A DNA stretch of 64,000 nt, from NCBI RefSeq assembly GCF_029269825.1, contig NZ_JARJHU010000008.1, forward strand, positions 496,001 through 560,000, written 5' to 3'. Positions 55,401 through 63,961 of the stretch are shown one piece after another (within the stretch, counting starts at the first letter, position 1; the number at the start of each line of letters is the position of its first letter). This stretch comes from Pedobacter sp. JY14-1. GTDB taxonomy: Bacteria > Bacteroidota > Bacteroidia > Sphingobacteriales > Sphingobacteriaceae. The translations under genes were made by a program, and so were the position numbers. Below the pieces are notes generated by a model, which was given only the letters and a program-made list of their open reading frames with translations, was not told the origin of the DNA and did no database searches.

Positions 55401-55734
55401 CATCACCGGCGTCATTCCAGGTCAGCTGCCTCACTTCACCCCCTGCCAGCGGCATGACATAGACATCATAGTTGCCAAACTGGTCGGAAGAAAAGGCCAG
55501 CCATTTCCCGTCCGGAGATACCCGGGGACTGATCTCATTGCCCTGCATCGCAGTGATCCTGCTGGCCTCGCCGCCCTGGGCAGCTACCTTCCAAAGATCG
55601 CCGTCATAGCTGAAGATCACGGTCTTTCCATCAGGGGTCAGTGCAGGATAGGCCATAAAACGCGCATCGTCCTGCGCGGCAACCGTACCGCAGCACAGCA
55701 CAGCAGCAGCAAGTACGCTAAAAATTTTTCTCAT
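52498..55734 (-). CDS. Tricorn-like S41 protease with PD40 repeats, exported
   Basis: The 1078-residue protein begins with a signal peptide (FSVLAAAVLCCGTVAAQ). Many PD40/WD40-like beta-propeller repeats follow (TPDGKTVIFSYDGDLW, SPDGKWLAFSSDQFGNYDVYVM and others), then a Lys/Pro/Asp-rich linker (about 540-594), a tricorn core domain, a PDZ domain (VDIKPGDILIAVNGV) and the S41 catalytic domain with EQSLSDAEMTAAGFK, whose Ser is the expected nucleophile. It is a periplasmic or surface C-terminal processing type peptidase, common in this phylum. It sits between two halves of a glycan locus but probably has no part in it. Confidence 0.92.
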   Translation of the reverse strand: MRKIFSVLAAAVLCCGTVAAQDDARFMAYPALTPDGKTVIFSYDGDLWKVAAQGGEASRITAMQGNEISPRVSPDGKWLAFSSDQFGNYDVYVMPLAGGEVRQLTWNDAGDEVEGWSWDAKTIYFTSGRYNMYTAYKVGLNGGTATRLFGNYFNTVHNVAEAPDGELFFNDTWESRNFANRKRYKGAFNPDIQSYNPRTKTYKQYTDYKGKDFWASVDKNGKVYFASDEGNDEYNLYTFLNGKKTALTRFDTSIKRPLVSASGNAVVFEKDYQIYLYDVGAKRSTQVKVTVSRNDVLSKEQEFDVRGSISAFDLSPDGKKLAFISRGELFVGDAEGKYLRKIERNAANGLFAERAMEVKWLNDNRTLLFSQTWQGYQNWFTISAEGKGGLKQLTEDKANNRDITFNKERTQAVYLSGRNEVRLLDLKSMDSKIVVRDEIWAFQNSGPSFSPNGEYVLFTAYRNFEQDVFVHHIKDNKTINLTNTGVTEAGPMWSPDGKYIFFTSARTRPNYPMGMRDSHVYRLALDDYDEPYRSDKFDELFKESKPEEKKDAPKPGDDKTKKPAKPVKTNPKSAADTAKKDDKKPEKPVKPANVITINFANLMDRVELISPGSGTQYGTDVLARGEKTYVFYSSDHEGGRALYRTVTEPFEQNKTEKVGDGTNGGLVEASGKVYTLVRGAIAKYNLDGNRLEPLNIGYKFTRNLEGEFRQMFYETWAGLEENFYDENFHGVDWMKMQQRYAAYLPGVNNRSDLRVLLNDMLGELNSSHLGFNSYGSEERKNLNYATAETGIVFSDEDPYRVDRVVAKSNGAHKGVDIKPGDILIAVNGVRVSKDKDRDFYFTSPSLDQEISLTLKRNGKELTAKVHPQPGGALRGNLYDEWITENRERVKKLGSNRIAYSYMKNMGTGELETFLLDMVAQENNKEAIILDLRYNTGGNVHDEVLKFLSQRPYLQWKYRGGKLSPQGHFAPAAKPIVLLVNEQSLSDAEMTAAGFKALKLGKIIGTETYRWIIFTSAKGLVDGSSYRLPAWGCYTLDGKNIEKEGVSPDIYVKNTFEDRLNGRDPQLERAVSEILKELK

Positions 55735-55913
55735 TGGGTTGGTTTCAGTTAGTTAATTTAAGGGTACCGGCAGCATCTCCGACGCAAAACCAGCCCTAAG
55801 GTTGGTGCTAAAATAGCTAAGAGTTTGCGATAAAAATCAGGATTTATGTAATTTTCTGGCTATTTTGGGACGATTTGAATCCAAGACCATTTTGATTTCA
55901 AAACAGGAGACGA

Positions 55914-57188
55914 TTGAAGATCTTACACTTAAATACCTATGAGGGCAATGGCGGGGCCGGAAGGGCCTGTCTCAGGCTTAGCGACGCCCTGCGAACTGCA
56001 GGCGCCGATTCCAGAGTGATGAGCTACCTTCAGCTCAGGCCCAGCAACAAAACCATCCCCTTCAGTAAGACCCCGGTGCAGCGAGGGCTGGCCGTATTCA
56101 ACATCCTTTCAGAGCGGTACCTTTCCAAAGCCGTGACCAAACCCGGAGAAAATACACCCTTTTCCCTTTCCTGGTTCGGCACCTCTGTCAAAAACCACCC
56201 GGAAGTTAAATCGGCCGACATCATCCACCTGCACTGGCTCAATCATGGCTTTCTTACCCCAAGGTTCATTGCGCAGCTCGACGAACTGGAAAAGCCGGTC
56301 GTGTGGACCTTCCATGACAGCAATGCCTTTACAGGGGGCTGTCATGTCCGTTATGGCTGCGAACACTTTCACAAGGAATGCGGCTTTTGCCCCCTGTTGC
56401 GCAATAGCGGCAAAAACGACTGGTCACACAAAAACTGGCTGCGGAAGAAAAAGGCTTACTCGGAACTGGCCTGCCACATCGTGGCACCCAGCAACTGGAT
56501 GGCCGCATCGGTGAAACTCAGCAGTCTGATGGGTTTCCGGGAAGTCAGCGTGATCCCCAATACGATAGAGACCCAGGTGTTTAAACCCTATGTAAAAGCC
56601 GAAGCCAAAAAGATACTGAAGATCAGCCCGGATAAGTTCGTCCTCATGAGCGGTTTCATGCCTTCAAAAAATGACAAGCACAAAGGCACCCCCTACCTGA
56701 TCGAAGCCCTGAATGACCTGGCTTCCAGACCGGGTATAGACCGTAACCGTATCGAGCTGATCATTTTTGGCAACAAAGCAGGCGCAGACACGCCGGAATT
56801 CCCCTTTAAGACAACCTTTCTGGGCACCATTTCCAATGACGACCACCTGGCCAAATGTTATTCGGCAGCCGATGTGTTCATTGCGCCATCCCTGGAGGAT
56901 AACCTGCCCAATACCGTGATGGAAAGCCTTTCCTGCGCTACGCCTGTGGTGGCCTTCAAAACCGGAGGCATTCCGGATATGGTGCGCCACCTGGAAAACG
57001 GTTACCTGGCCGAATACCAGTCTTCGGAAGACCTGGCCACCGGCATCGAGTGGCTCTATCACGAAGACAACGGCCCCGACATCCAGAAAGAAGCAAGAAA
57101 GACAATAATATCACAATTCTCCGAAACGGTTATTGCTGAAAAACACTTATCATTGTACCAGGCCCTGCTGGATCTACAACCAAAGTAA
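55914..57188 (+). CDS. GT4-family glycosyltransferase
   Basis: The 424-residue GT-B enzyme starts from a TTG at 55914-55916 (MKILHLNTYEGNGGAGRAC). AGGAGA lies 3 bases in front, too close for an ideal Shine-Dalgarno. HWLNHGFLTP and TFHDSNAFTGGCHVRYGCEHF are typical, and the C-terminal donor site shows APSLEDNLPNTVMESLSCATPVVAF with the EX7E glutamates. A Cys-rich loop (GCEHFHKECGFCPLL) is characteristic of this subgroup. The acceptor is unknown. Confidence 0.85.
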   Translation: MKILHLNTYEGNGGAGRACLRLSDALRTAGADSRVMSYLQLRPSNKTIPFSKTPVQRGLAVFNILSERYLSKAVTKPGENTPFSLSWFGTSVKNHPEVKSADIIHLHWLNHGFLTPRFIAQLDELEKPVVWTFHDSNAFTGGCHVRYGCEHFHKECGFCPLLRNSGKNDWSHKNWLRKKKAYSELACHIVAPSNWMAASVKLSSLMGFREVSVIPNTIETQVFKPYVKAEAKKILKISPDKFVLMSGFMPSKNDKHKGTPYLIEALNDLASRPGIDRNRIELIIFGNKAGADTPEFPFKTTFLGTISNDDHLAKCYSAADVFIAPSLEDNLPNTVMESLSCATPVVAFKTGGIPDMVRHLENGYLAEYQSSEDLATGIEWLYHEDNGPDIQKEARKTIISQFSETVIAEKHLSLYQALLDLQPK

Positions 57189-57210
57189 CCTGTACCATTA
57201 AACCTGCCAG

Positions 57211-57960
57211 ATGCAGCCCAAACTGAGTGTGATCACCGTCGTTTACAACAATGCAAAAGACATTGAGCGCACCATGCTGTCTGTACTTGGCCAGACTTAC
57301 CCTCATATCGAATACCTTGTCATCGACGGGAACTCTACCGACGGTACCAGGGACATTATCGCCTGTTACCGGGAACGTCTGAGCCAGTACGTTTCCGAAC
57401 CCGACAAAGGGATTTACGATGCCATGAACAAGGGGCTCGCCCTTGCTACAGGGGACTATGTCCTGTTCATGAATTCAGGAGACGAGATTTATGCGCCGGA
57501 AACTGTCGCCGAAGTATTTGGTACCGAATACGCCGCAGACATTTATTATGGCGAAACCGAAATGTACGATGCCAGCTGGACCAGCCTGGGCCAGCGCAGG
57601 CATTGCGCTCCCGAGGTTTTCAACTGGAAGAGCTTCCGTTACGGCATGAGCGTAAGCCACCAGGCAATCTATGTGAAAAGGAGCCTTGCCCAGCCGTATG
57701 ACCTGAAATATAAGTATAGCGCCGATATCGACTGGGTGATCAGGGCGGCCAAAAATGCTTCCAGCATCGTCAATACCCACATGTATGTGGCCAAATACCT
57801 CATCGGCGGCATTTCCAAACAAAAGCACTGGGCCAGTCTGAAAGAGCGCTTCCTCATTTTCACCAAATATTACGGTCTGGTGCCCAATCTCATCAACCAT
57901 ATCGTCATTGCTGCCAACCTCATCGGTTATGCCATACGCCACCGCCGTACAAATGACTGA
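57211..57960 (+). CDS. GT2-family glycosyltransferase (WcaA-like)
   Basis: The 249-residue GT-A enzyme has LSVITVVYNNAKDIERTMLSV, a nucleotide-binding VIDGNSTDGT at about 37-46, EPDKGIYDAMNKGLALATGDYVLFMNSGDE (the NSGD replaces DxD) and a short hydrophobic C-terminus. It resembles colanic-acid type transferases. It follows the GT4 gene by 22 bp and completes the second glycan locus. Confidence 0.87.
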   Translation: MQPKLSVITVVYNNAKDIERTMLSVLGQTYPHIEYLVIDGNSTDGTRDIIACYRERLSQYVSEPDKGIYDAMNKGLALATGDYVLFMNSGDEIYAPETVAEVFGTEYAADIYYGETEMYDASWTSLGQRRHCAPEVFNWKSFRYGMSVSHQAIYVKRSLAQPYDLKYKYSADIDWVIRAAKNASSIVNTHMYVAKYLIGGISKQKHWASLKERFLIFTKYYGLVPNLINHIVIAANLIGYAIRHRRTND

Positions 57961-58065
57961 CCACATGGCAAAAGCTTTTTAAAATCTGACAAACAATCCT
58001 ATCAGGAAGTTGTAATTAATAGTACATCTACCTATTTATTTCATTGTTCATTAAAAGCAAAAACT

Positions 58066-58629
58066 ATGGGACAGTTAAGCAATAAAACAGTTGCCGTTTT
58101 ATCAGACAACGGATTTGAGGAATCAGAACTGACCAGCCCGGTTTCCCGGCTGAAGGAAGAAGGGGCCACCGTACACATCATCTCATCGAAACCCGGTAAG
58201 ATCAAAGGCATGAAAGGCGACCACGAGTGGGGCGCTGAAGTGCAGGTAGACAAAGTTGTTGCTGAAGCGAATGCAGATGACTACCATGGCCTGGTGATCC
58301 CTGGCGGCGTACTTAACCCTGATTCGGTGCGCAAGAACATAGATGCACTACGTTTTGTAAAGGAATTCTTTGAAGCCGGAAAACCTGTCGCTGCTATTTG
58401 TCACGGGCCACAGGTGCTCATCAGCGCGCAGGTAGTAGAAGGACGTACCCTCACCTCGGTGCAGAATATCAGGATAGACCTGGTCAACGCCGGGGCCAAC
58501 TGGGTAGACGAAGAAGTCGTAGTAGACCAGGGGCTGGTGACCAGCCGCACTCCGGCCGACCTGCCCGCCTTCAACGACAAGCTCGTTGAAGAACTGGCAG
58601 AAGGTGTCCATGAAGGACAGCACGCCTAA
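58066..58629 (+). CDS. DJ-1/PfpI-family protein
   Basis: The 187-residue protein has the PfpI fold: GFEESEL near 17-23 supplies the conserved Glu, PGGVLNPD lies near 79-86 and the nucleophile elbow is AAICHGPQ with the Cys near residue 105. Relatives act as deglycases, glyoxalases or stress chaperones, and the family was first described as proteases. It is a stand-alone gene with its own terminator. Confidence 0.88.
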   Translation: MGQLSNKTVAVLSDNGFEESELTSPVSRLKEEGATVHIISSKPGKIKGMKGDHEWGAEVQVDKVVAEANADDYHGLVIPGGVLNPDSVRKNIDALRFVKEFFEAGKPVAAICHGPQVLISAQVVEGRTLTSVQNIRIDLVNAGANWVDEEVVVDQGLVTSRTPADLPAFNDKLVEELAEGVHEGQHA

Positions 58630-58651
58630 GCACAACGAAAAATATCAACAA

Positions 58652-58678
58652 AAAAGGCCCTGTTTTACAGGGCCTTTT
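58652..58678. terminator. Bidirectional Rho-independent terminator
   Basis: An 11-base perfect stem starting AAAAGGCCCTG with a TTTTA loop and A/T flanks lies between the converging PfpI and typA genes. It resembles the terminator at 21176 in sequence, with the shared core AAAAGGCCCTG. Confidence 0.9.
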
Positions 58679-58701
58679 AATATCAATTTCTGAATGACGG
58701 C

Positions 58702-60510
58702 TTAGCTCTGAAACTTCTTCGCGTTGATCTTACGCTCGTTCTCCGTCAGGTAGATCTTACGCAGACGCATACTTTGCGGCGTTACCTCGATATATTCGTC
58801 AGCCTGGATATATTCCATCGCTTCTTCCAGCGAAAACTTGATCGCCGGCGCGATACGTGTATTGTCGTCGCTTCCTGATGCCCGCATGTTGGTCAGCTGC
58901 TTGCCTTTTACGATATTGATCACCAGGTCGTTATCACGAATGTGCTCACCCAGGATCTGGCCTTCATAAATATCCACACCCGGATCGACAAAGAAACGGC
59001 CTCTGTCCTGCAGCTTATCGATCGAATAAGCGGTAGTCGTACCTTTCTCCATTGAAACCAAGACTCCGTTCATACGGCCCGGGATTACCCCTTTCCATGG
59101 CTCGTAAGCTTTGAAACGGTGTGCCATGATCGCTTCACCAGCGGTAGCGGTCAGTACATTGTTACGCAGTCCGATGATACCGCGCGAAGGAATCTCGAAT
59201 TCCAGGTGCTGCAGGTCGCCTTTAGGCTCCATGATCAGCAGTTCACCCTTACGCTGGGTCACCAGCTCGATCACCTTACCGGCCACATCACCCGGAACGT
59301 CTACGATCAGTGTCTCTACCGGCTCGCATTTCACCCCGTCAATTTCCTTAACGATAACCTGTGGCTGGCCAACCTGGATCTCATAGCCTTCGCGGCGCAT
59401 GGTCTCAATGAGTACCGACAAGTGCAGGATACCTCTTCCGTAAACCAGATAGGCATCCGGAGATTCCGTCTCTACCACCTTCAGTGCCAGGTTTTTCTCC
59501 ATTTCCTTGTATAAACGTTCCTTCACCCGTTGTGAAGTCACGAATTTTCCTTCCTTGCCGAAGAACGGCGAGTTGTTGATCGTGAACAACATGTTCATCG
59601 TCGGCTCGTCGATCTTGATTACCGGCAGTTGCTCCGGTGCGTCGAAATCCGCAATGGTATCGCCGATCTCGAAACCTTCGATACCGACCACCGCACAGAT
59701 ATCGCCCGATCTCACCTCTGTAGCTTTCACCTTGCCCAGTCCTTCGAAGGTATACAGTTCCTTTACCCTGGATTTCACCATTTTCCCGTCACGCTTGATC
59801 AGCGTAACCGGCTGGTTTTCCCTGATACTGCCCCTGTGTACCCTTCCGATGGCGATACGGCCTACGAAAGAAGAATAATCAAGCGAAGTGATCTGCATCT
59901 GCAGCGTACCGTCATTGATCGGTGCTGCAGGAATATTGGCAACCACCGCATCAAGCAGCGGGAAGATATCTGTTGTTGGTACTTTCCAGTCGGTGCTCAT
60001 CCAGCCCTGTTTAGACGATCCGTAGATTACCGGGAAGTCCAGCTGATCCTCGGTCGCCTCGAGGTTAAAGAAAAGTTCAAAGATCTGCTCATACACTTCC
60101 TCCGGACGGCAGTTTTCCTTGTCTACCTTGTTGACCACCACGATCGGCTTCAGGCCCAGTGAAAGGGCTTTCTGCGTCACGAAACGGGTCTGCGGCATCG
60201 CACCCTCGAAAGCATCACAAAGCAGCAGCACGCCGTCGGCCATTTTGAGCACCCGCTCTACCTCTCCGCCAAAGTCGGCGTGGCCCGGGGTGTCGATGAT
60301 GTTGATCTTTACATCTTTATAACGTACCGAAACGTTTTTGGAGACGATGGTAATACCACGCTCACGTTCCAGGTCATTGTTGTCGAGGATCAGTTCTCCT
60401 GTCTGTTCGTTGTCCCTGAAGATGGCGCAGGAGTGTAAAATCTTGTCAACCAACGTAGTTTTACCGTGGTCAACGTGTGCTATGATAGCGATGTTCCGAA
60501 GTTTCTGCAT
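58702..60510 (-). CDS. typA: Ribosome-associated GTPase TypA/BipA
   Basis: The protein has 602 residues from [20 protein letters not shown] at 11-18 is G1, RERGITI G2, [13 protein letters not shown]3 and NKVDK G4, followed by EF-G-like domains III and V and the C-terminal domain typical of BipA. It helps ribosome assembly and translation under stress. The alternative ATG at 60534 would lie within the promoter (-7 box 60532-60539), so the shorter start is preferred. Confidence 0.95.
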   Translation of the reverse strand: MQKLRNIAIIAHVDHGKTTLVDKILHSCAIFRDNEQTGELILDNNDLERERGITIVSKNVSVRYKDVKINIIDTPGHADFGGEVERVLKMADGVLLLCDAFEGAMPQTRFVTQKALSLGLKPIVVVNKVDKENCRPEEVYEQIFELFFNLEATEDQLDFPVIYGSSKQGWMSTDWKVPTTDIFPLLDAVVANIPAAPINDGTLQMQITSLDYSSFVGRIAIGRVHRGSIRENQPVTLIKRDGKMVKSRVKELYTFEGLGKVKATEVRSGDICAVVGIEGFEIGDTIADFDAPEQLPVIKIDEPTMNMLFTINNSPFFGKEGKFVTSQRVKERLYKEMEKNLALKVVETESPDAYLVYGRGILHLSVLIETMRREGYEIQVGQPQVIVKEIDGVKCEPVETLIVDVPGDVAGKVIELVTQRKGELLIMEPKGDLQHLEFEIPSRGIIGLRNNVLTATAGEAIMAHRFKAYEPWKGVIPGRMNGVLVSMEKGTTTAYSIDKLQDRGRFFVDPGVDIYEGQILGEHIRDNDLVINIVKGKQLTNMRASGSDDNTRIAPAIKFSLEEAMEYIQADEYIEVTPQSMRLRKIYLTENERKINAKKFQS

Positions 60511-60531
60511 GAAATGCTTACAAATTTGGCG

Positions 60532-60561
60532 CAAAGATACGGTTTAATTTTTATTAATCAA
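60532..60561 (-). promoter_or_regulatory. typA promoter (-33 TTG, -7 TATCTTTG)
   Basis: On the minus strand TTG (60559-60561) lies 19 bases before TATCTTTG (60532-60539), an ideal Bacteroidota promoter. The expected transcription start is around 60525-60528, giving a leader of about 16-18 bases before the ATG at 60510. Confidence 0.8.
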
Positions 60562-60590
60562 CCGGTTAGCAGTGTTCTGCTTCTGTCCCG

Positions 60591-60634
60591 ACCCACGTTC
60601 CACCCACAGTCAACCCACGCTGAACCCACGTTTG
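60591..60634. repeat. Four 11-bp tandem repeats upstream of typA
   Basis: Units ACCCACGTTCC, ACCCACAGTCA, ACCCACGCTGA and ACCCACGTTTG follow each other exactly, all beginning ACCCAC and spaced 11 bp, about one helical turn. They lie roughly 30-75 bp upstream of the typA -33 box and some 160-200 bp upstream of the divergent ATP-grasp gene. The spacing suggests several protein-binding sites on one face of the helix. Confidence 0.8.
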
Positions 60635-60654
60635 TTACAGAAAATGTGGGTTCA
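60621..60654. repeat. Inverted repeat TGAACCCAC / GTGGGTTCA
   Basis: A perfect 9-base inverted repeat (60621-60629 and 60646-60654), extended by TTT/AAA with one mismatch, shares its left arm with the last of the 11-bp tandem repeats. It could be an operator dyad or a hairpin. It has no T run, so it is not a standard terminator. Confidence 0.7.
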
Positions 60655-60793
60655 GCCTGTGTGGAAACTTGTTGACGTTGAATTTTTGAAGAACAACGTG
60701 CCTGCCGCAGGAACTTTTAACACCCTTTAATTGTTGTCAGCATACCGGAAAGGATTCCGGGTTTCACTGGAATAATGACCATTACAAGGGCTT

Positions 60794-61906
60794 ATGAAGA
60801 AAATAGGAGTTTTGTTCGGCCGGGAGCGCAGCTTCCCGGAGGCGCTGATCGCGCGTATCAACAGGATCGCTGAAGGCAGTACGGTTGCGGAGGCCGTAAA
60901 CATAGATAAAGTCATGGCCGGCAGGCCAATGGATTATGCCGTGGTGGTCGACCGTATCTCCGGGGATGTACCCTTTTACCGCGCGCTGCTAAAAAACGCA
61001 GCGGTAACCGGGACAGCTGTAATCGGCAATCCATTTCTGAACGGCACGGGAGACTATTTCTTTACCCTGGCGCTGGCCGGGAAACTGGGCATTCCGGTAC
61101 CGGGAACGACTTTGCTGCCCTCTTACGACAAGCCGGCCGGCACCTCGGATGCCTCTTTCAGCAACCTGGCTTTTCCTATGGATTGGGAAGCGATTTTTGC
61201 GTATATTGGTTTTCCGGCTTACATGAAAGTTTTTGACGGGGAAGGTACAGCGGAAGGACCCGCCGGCAAAAAGGCGCAGTGGCTCCCCGACCGGGAGTCG
61301 TTCTTTGAACAGCATGGCAGGACGGGGCAGCAGGTGATGTTGCTACAGGAAGAAATACGTGCAGAACAGTATTACCGCTGCTTCTGTATAGGAGGCCGGT
61401 ATCTGCGTACTGTGGCTTATGACCGCAGGAACCCCTTGTACCTGCGCTACCAGACGGATGGCCAGGCTGATGCAGCCTTGCTGGAACGAATAGAAGGCTA
61501 TGCACTGCAGTTGACCCGTTACCTGGGCTATGAAGTGAATATGCTCGAGTTTGCCGTAAGGGAAGATATCCCGTACCTGGTGAACGGCTGTGAACCGGTA
61601 CCGGCGGCGGAACCTGAATTGCTGGGGACAGCGTTGTTTGAGTGGCTAGTGGAGACCACAGCGAGCTATGCACTGGAAAGGGCTGAAGCGCAGTCAGCGG
61701 AACGGGACAACCTCCACTGGGGCGAGTACCTGCGCGCCTCTGCAGGAACAGGCTTTGCCGAAGTAAGGGACTTGGAGGTCTATGCATCTGTAAAAGCCGA
61801 GGCGGTATCGCTGATGAGTGCGGAGAATGCACCGGTGATGCCGGTACGGGCCACGAAGATGGCAAAGCCTAAAAAGGCAACGGCCAGAAGCAAGGGCAGT
61901 GTGTAA
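60794..61906 (+). CDS. ATP-grasp family ligase of unknown substrate
   Basis: The 370-residue protein has an ATP-grasp layout. FPAYMKVFDG at 140-149 has the ATP-binding Lys and VMLLQEEI at 181-188 is the hinge. YYRCFCIGGRYLRTVAY follows, and NMLEFAVRED..YLVNGCEPVPAAEPEL (249-275) provides the metal-binding Glu/Asn. Such enzymes join a carboxylate to an amine or thiol through an acyl phosphate. The last 20 residues are Lys/Arg/Ala-rich, a basic tail not usual in the family. It is the first gene of an operon with a GCS2-like ligase and a glutaminase; the product is unknown. Confidence 0.78.
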   Translation: MKKIGVLFGRERSFPEALIARINRIAEGSTVAEAVNIDKVMAGRPMDYAVVVDRISGDVPFYRALLKNAAVTGTAVIGNPFLNGTGDYFFTLALAGKLGIPVPGTTLLPSYDKPAGTSDASFSNLAFPMDWEAIFAYIGFPAYMKVFDGEGTAEGPAGKKAQWLPDRESFFEQHGRTGQQVMLLQEEIRAEQYYRCFCIGGRYLRTVAYDRRNPLYLRYQTDGQADAALLERIEGYALQLTRYLGYEVNMLEFAVREDIPYLVNGCEPVPAAEPELLGTALFEWLVETTASYALERAEAQSAERDNLHWGEYLRASAGTGFAEVRDLEVYASVKAEAVSLMSAENAPVMPVRATKMAKPKKATARSKGSV

Positions 61907-61962
61907 TCCTGAGCCGGGAAGTGAAAAAAAGAGCGGCAGCACCAGTTGCCGCATAACCAGAT

Positions 61963-63075
61963 ATGAGGAACGAATTTACGCTCGGCGTCGAGGAAGAGTA
62001 CATGGTCATTGATCCTTCGACAAGGGAGCTGGCTTCGCATGAGCAAAAGATTGTGGAAGCAGCCCAGAAAATACACAAAGACCAGGTAAAAGCCGAAATG
62101 CACCAGGCAGTTGTAGAGGTAGGTACGGGTATCTGCCGGAATACCGAGGAGGCCAGGCAGGAGATCTGGCAGTTGCGCCGCACCGTTGCGGAACTTGCGG
62201 GGGATATTGGGCTGACGATAGGGGCAGCGGGAACCCATCCCTTTTCAAAATGGGAGCGGCAGCTGATCACGGAACATCCGCGCTATAATGAGATCGTGAA
62301 CGAACTGCAGGATGCCGCACGGTCTAACCTGATCTTCGGGCTGCATGTGCATGTGGGCTTTCAGTCCCGGGAAATGGCGATCAATATCGCCAACCAGGTT
62401 CGGTATTTCCTGCCTCATGTATTTGCCCTGTCCACAAACTCGCCTTTCTGGGAGGGCAGGAATACAGGATATAAATCTTTCCGCACCAAGGTTTTCGATA
62501 AATTTCCCAGAACGGGGATACCGGATGTATTCAACAGCATTGAGGACTATGACAATTATGTGAAGTTGCTGATCAAGACCAACTGTATCGACAATGCGAA
62601 GAAGATCTGGTGGGACATCCGTGTGCATCCTTTTTATGAGACGATAGAATTCCGGGTCTGCGACTGCCCGATGCTGGTGGACGAAACGATGGCGCTGGTG
62701 GCGCTCTTTCAGTGTCTGTGCGCGAAACTATACAAGCTGCGCCTGCAGAATCTGAATTTTATCAGTTATTCCAGGGCGCTGATCAATGAGAACAAGTGGC
62801 GTGCGGCGAGGTATGGTATTGACGGCAGCCTGATCGATTTTGGCAAGGAGATGGAGGTGAACTGCCGGAACCTGATACTGGAACTCCTGGACTTTATTGA
62901 TGATGTGGTGGACGGACTGGGCTGCCGCAGGGAGATCGACTACGTGCAGAAGATCATGCAGCAGGGAACCGGTGCCGACCGGCAGCTGGCCGTTTATGAA
63001 CAAAATGGTAATTTTGAAGCTGTAGTAGATTATATTGTTGCTGAAACCTTCCGGGATGATCAACCGGCAAATTAA
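61963..63075 (+). CDS. GCS2-type carboxylate-amine ligase (YbdK-like)
   Basis: The 370-residue protein has GVEEEYMVID at 8-17, the metal-binding Glu cluster of glutamate-cysteine ligase family 2, as well as GAAGTHPFSKW and FGLHVHVGFQ, all typical of YbdK. The family forms amide bonds between an acidic residue and an amine using ATP. Placement between an ATP-grasp enzyme and a glutamine amidotransferase suggests a small peptide-like product or a modification rather than glutathione. It starts 56 bp after the ATP-grasp stop. Confidence 0.88.
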   Translation: MRNEFTLGVEEEYMVIDPSTRELASHEQKIVEAAQKIHKDQVKAEMHQAVVEVGTGICRNTEEARQEIWQLRRTVAELAGDIGLTIGAAGTHPFSKWERQLITEHPRYNEIVNELQDAARSNLIFGLHVHVGFQSREMAINIANQVRYFLPHVFALSTNSPFWEGRNTGYKSFRTKVFDKFPRTGIPDVFNSIEDYDNYVKLLIKTNCIDNAKKIWWDIRVHPFYETIEFRVCDCPMLVDETMALVALFQCLCAKLYKLRLQNLNFISYSRALINENKWRAARYGIDGSLIDFGKEMEVNCRNLILELLDFIDDVVDGLGCRREIDYVQKIMQQGTGADRQLAVYEQNGNFEAVVDYIVAETFRDDQPAN

Positions 63076-63096
63076 GCGCTGGTCGGGAAAACACAA

Positions 63097-63948
63097 ATGA
63101 GAATAGCGGTTATTGATATGAACAACGGTGCACCAAACCTTGGTCTTGGGGCGATACGGGAAACCCTGAAATGCTATGCCCGGAGCCGTGACATTGGCCA
63201 TCCGGCACTGTCTTACGATGTCTTTGACCTGAGAACCAAGGGTGAATGCCCCGACCTGGGTTATGATATTTACATTTCCAGCGGTGGTCCCGGCGATCCT
63301 TTCGAGGGTGCAGGCATGCGCTGGGAGCAGGACTTTTTTGACTTACTGGAAGGAATCGTACAGCATAACCAGCGAACGGACGAGGGAACATCATCCGGGC
63401 AGAAGAAATATGTGCTGCTGATCTGCCATTCTTTTCAGCTGGCCTGCCGCAAGTTTGGCTTCGGTATAGTTTGCCGCAGGCGTTCTACAGCATTCGGCAT
63501 CTTTCCCGTATCCATGACTTCCGAAGGCCGGGAAGATGAGCTGTTTGCGGAGCTGCCTGATCCGTTCTTTGCCGTTGACAGCAGAGACTGGCAGGTGCTG
63601 ACCACAAAAAACGGCCTGGCTGAGCAAATATCGGGCGGGCAGCCAAGGATATTGGCCCTGGAGAAGGAACGCCCCCATGTAGATCTGGAGCGGTGCATTA
63701 TGGCCGTACGCTTTACGCCGGAGATTGCCGGTACGCAGTTTCATCCTGAAGCTGGTGCAGCGGGCATGCGCAGCTATCTGCTTCAGGATGAAAAGAGGCG
63801 GCTGGTGACGGAAAACCACGGTATAGCCAAATACCAGGAAATGCTGGACAGCCTGGATGATCCGCGCAAGCTGGAACTGACACAAAGCCTGCTGCTGCCT
63901 AATTTTCTGGATAATGCACTGAATGCGCTGCAGGAGGCGGAACCATGA
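63097..63948 (+). CDS. Class I glutamine amidotransferase
   Basis: The 283-residue GATase has Cys110 in LLICHSFQLA, with His216 and Glu218 in GTQFHPEAG, an intact triad, and SSGGPGDP at 61-68. The nucleophile motif CHSFQ differs from the common CLGHQ. It is a stand-alone glutaminase that could supply ammonia to, or hydrolyse gamma-glutamyl bonds made by, the two ligases upstream. It lies 21 bp after the GCS2-type gene. Confidence 0.83.
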   Translation: MRIAVIDMNNGAPNLGLGAIRETLKCYARSRDIGHPALSYDVFDLRTKGECPDLGYDIYISSGGPGDPFEGAGMRWEQDFFDLLEGIVQHNQRTDEGTSSGQKKYVLLICHSFQLACRKFGFGIVCRRRSTAFGIFPVSMTSEGREDELFAELPDPFFAVDSRDWQVLTTKNGLAEQISGGQPRILALEKERPHVDLERCIMAVRFTPEIAGTQFHPEAGAAGMRSYLLQDEKRRLVTENHGIAKYQEMLDSLDDPRKLELTQSLLLPNFLDNALNALQEAEP

Positions 63949-63961
63949 GAAAGGATTGCAG

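Noticed and set aside
60510..60534. Longer typA start at 60534
   Set aside because: It lies within the -7 box and upstream of the expected transcription start; the family begins at the [12 protein letters not shown] start.
60745..60760. CCGGAA/TTCCGG palindrome before the ATP-grasp gene as an operator
   Set aside because: Six-base arms are common by chance and no second copy was noticed.
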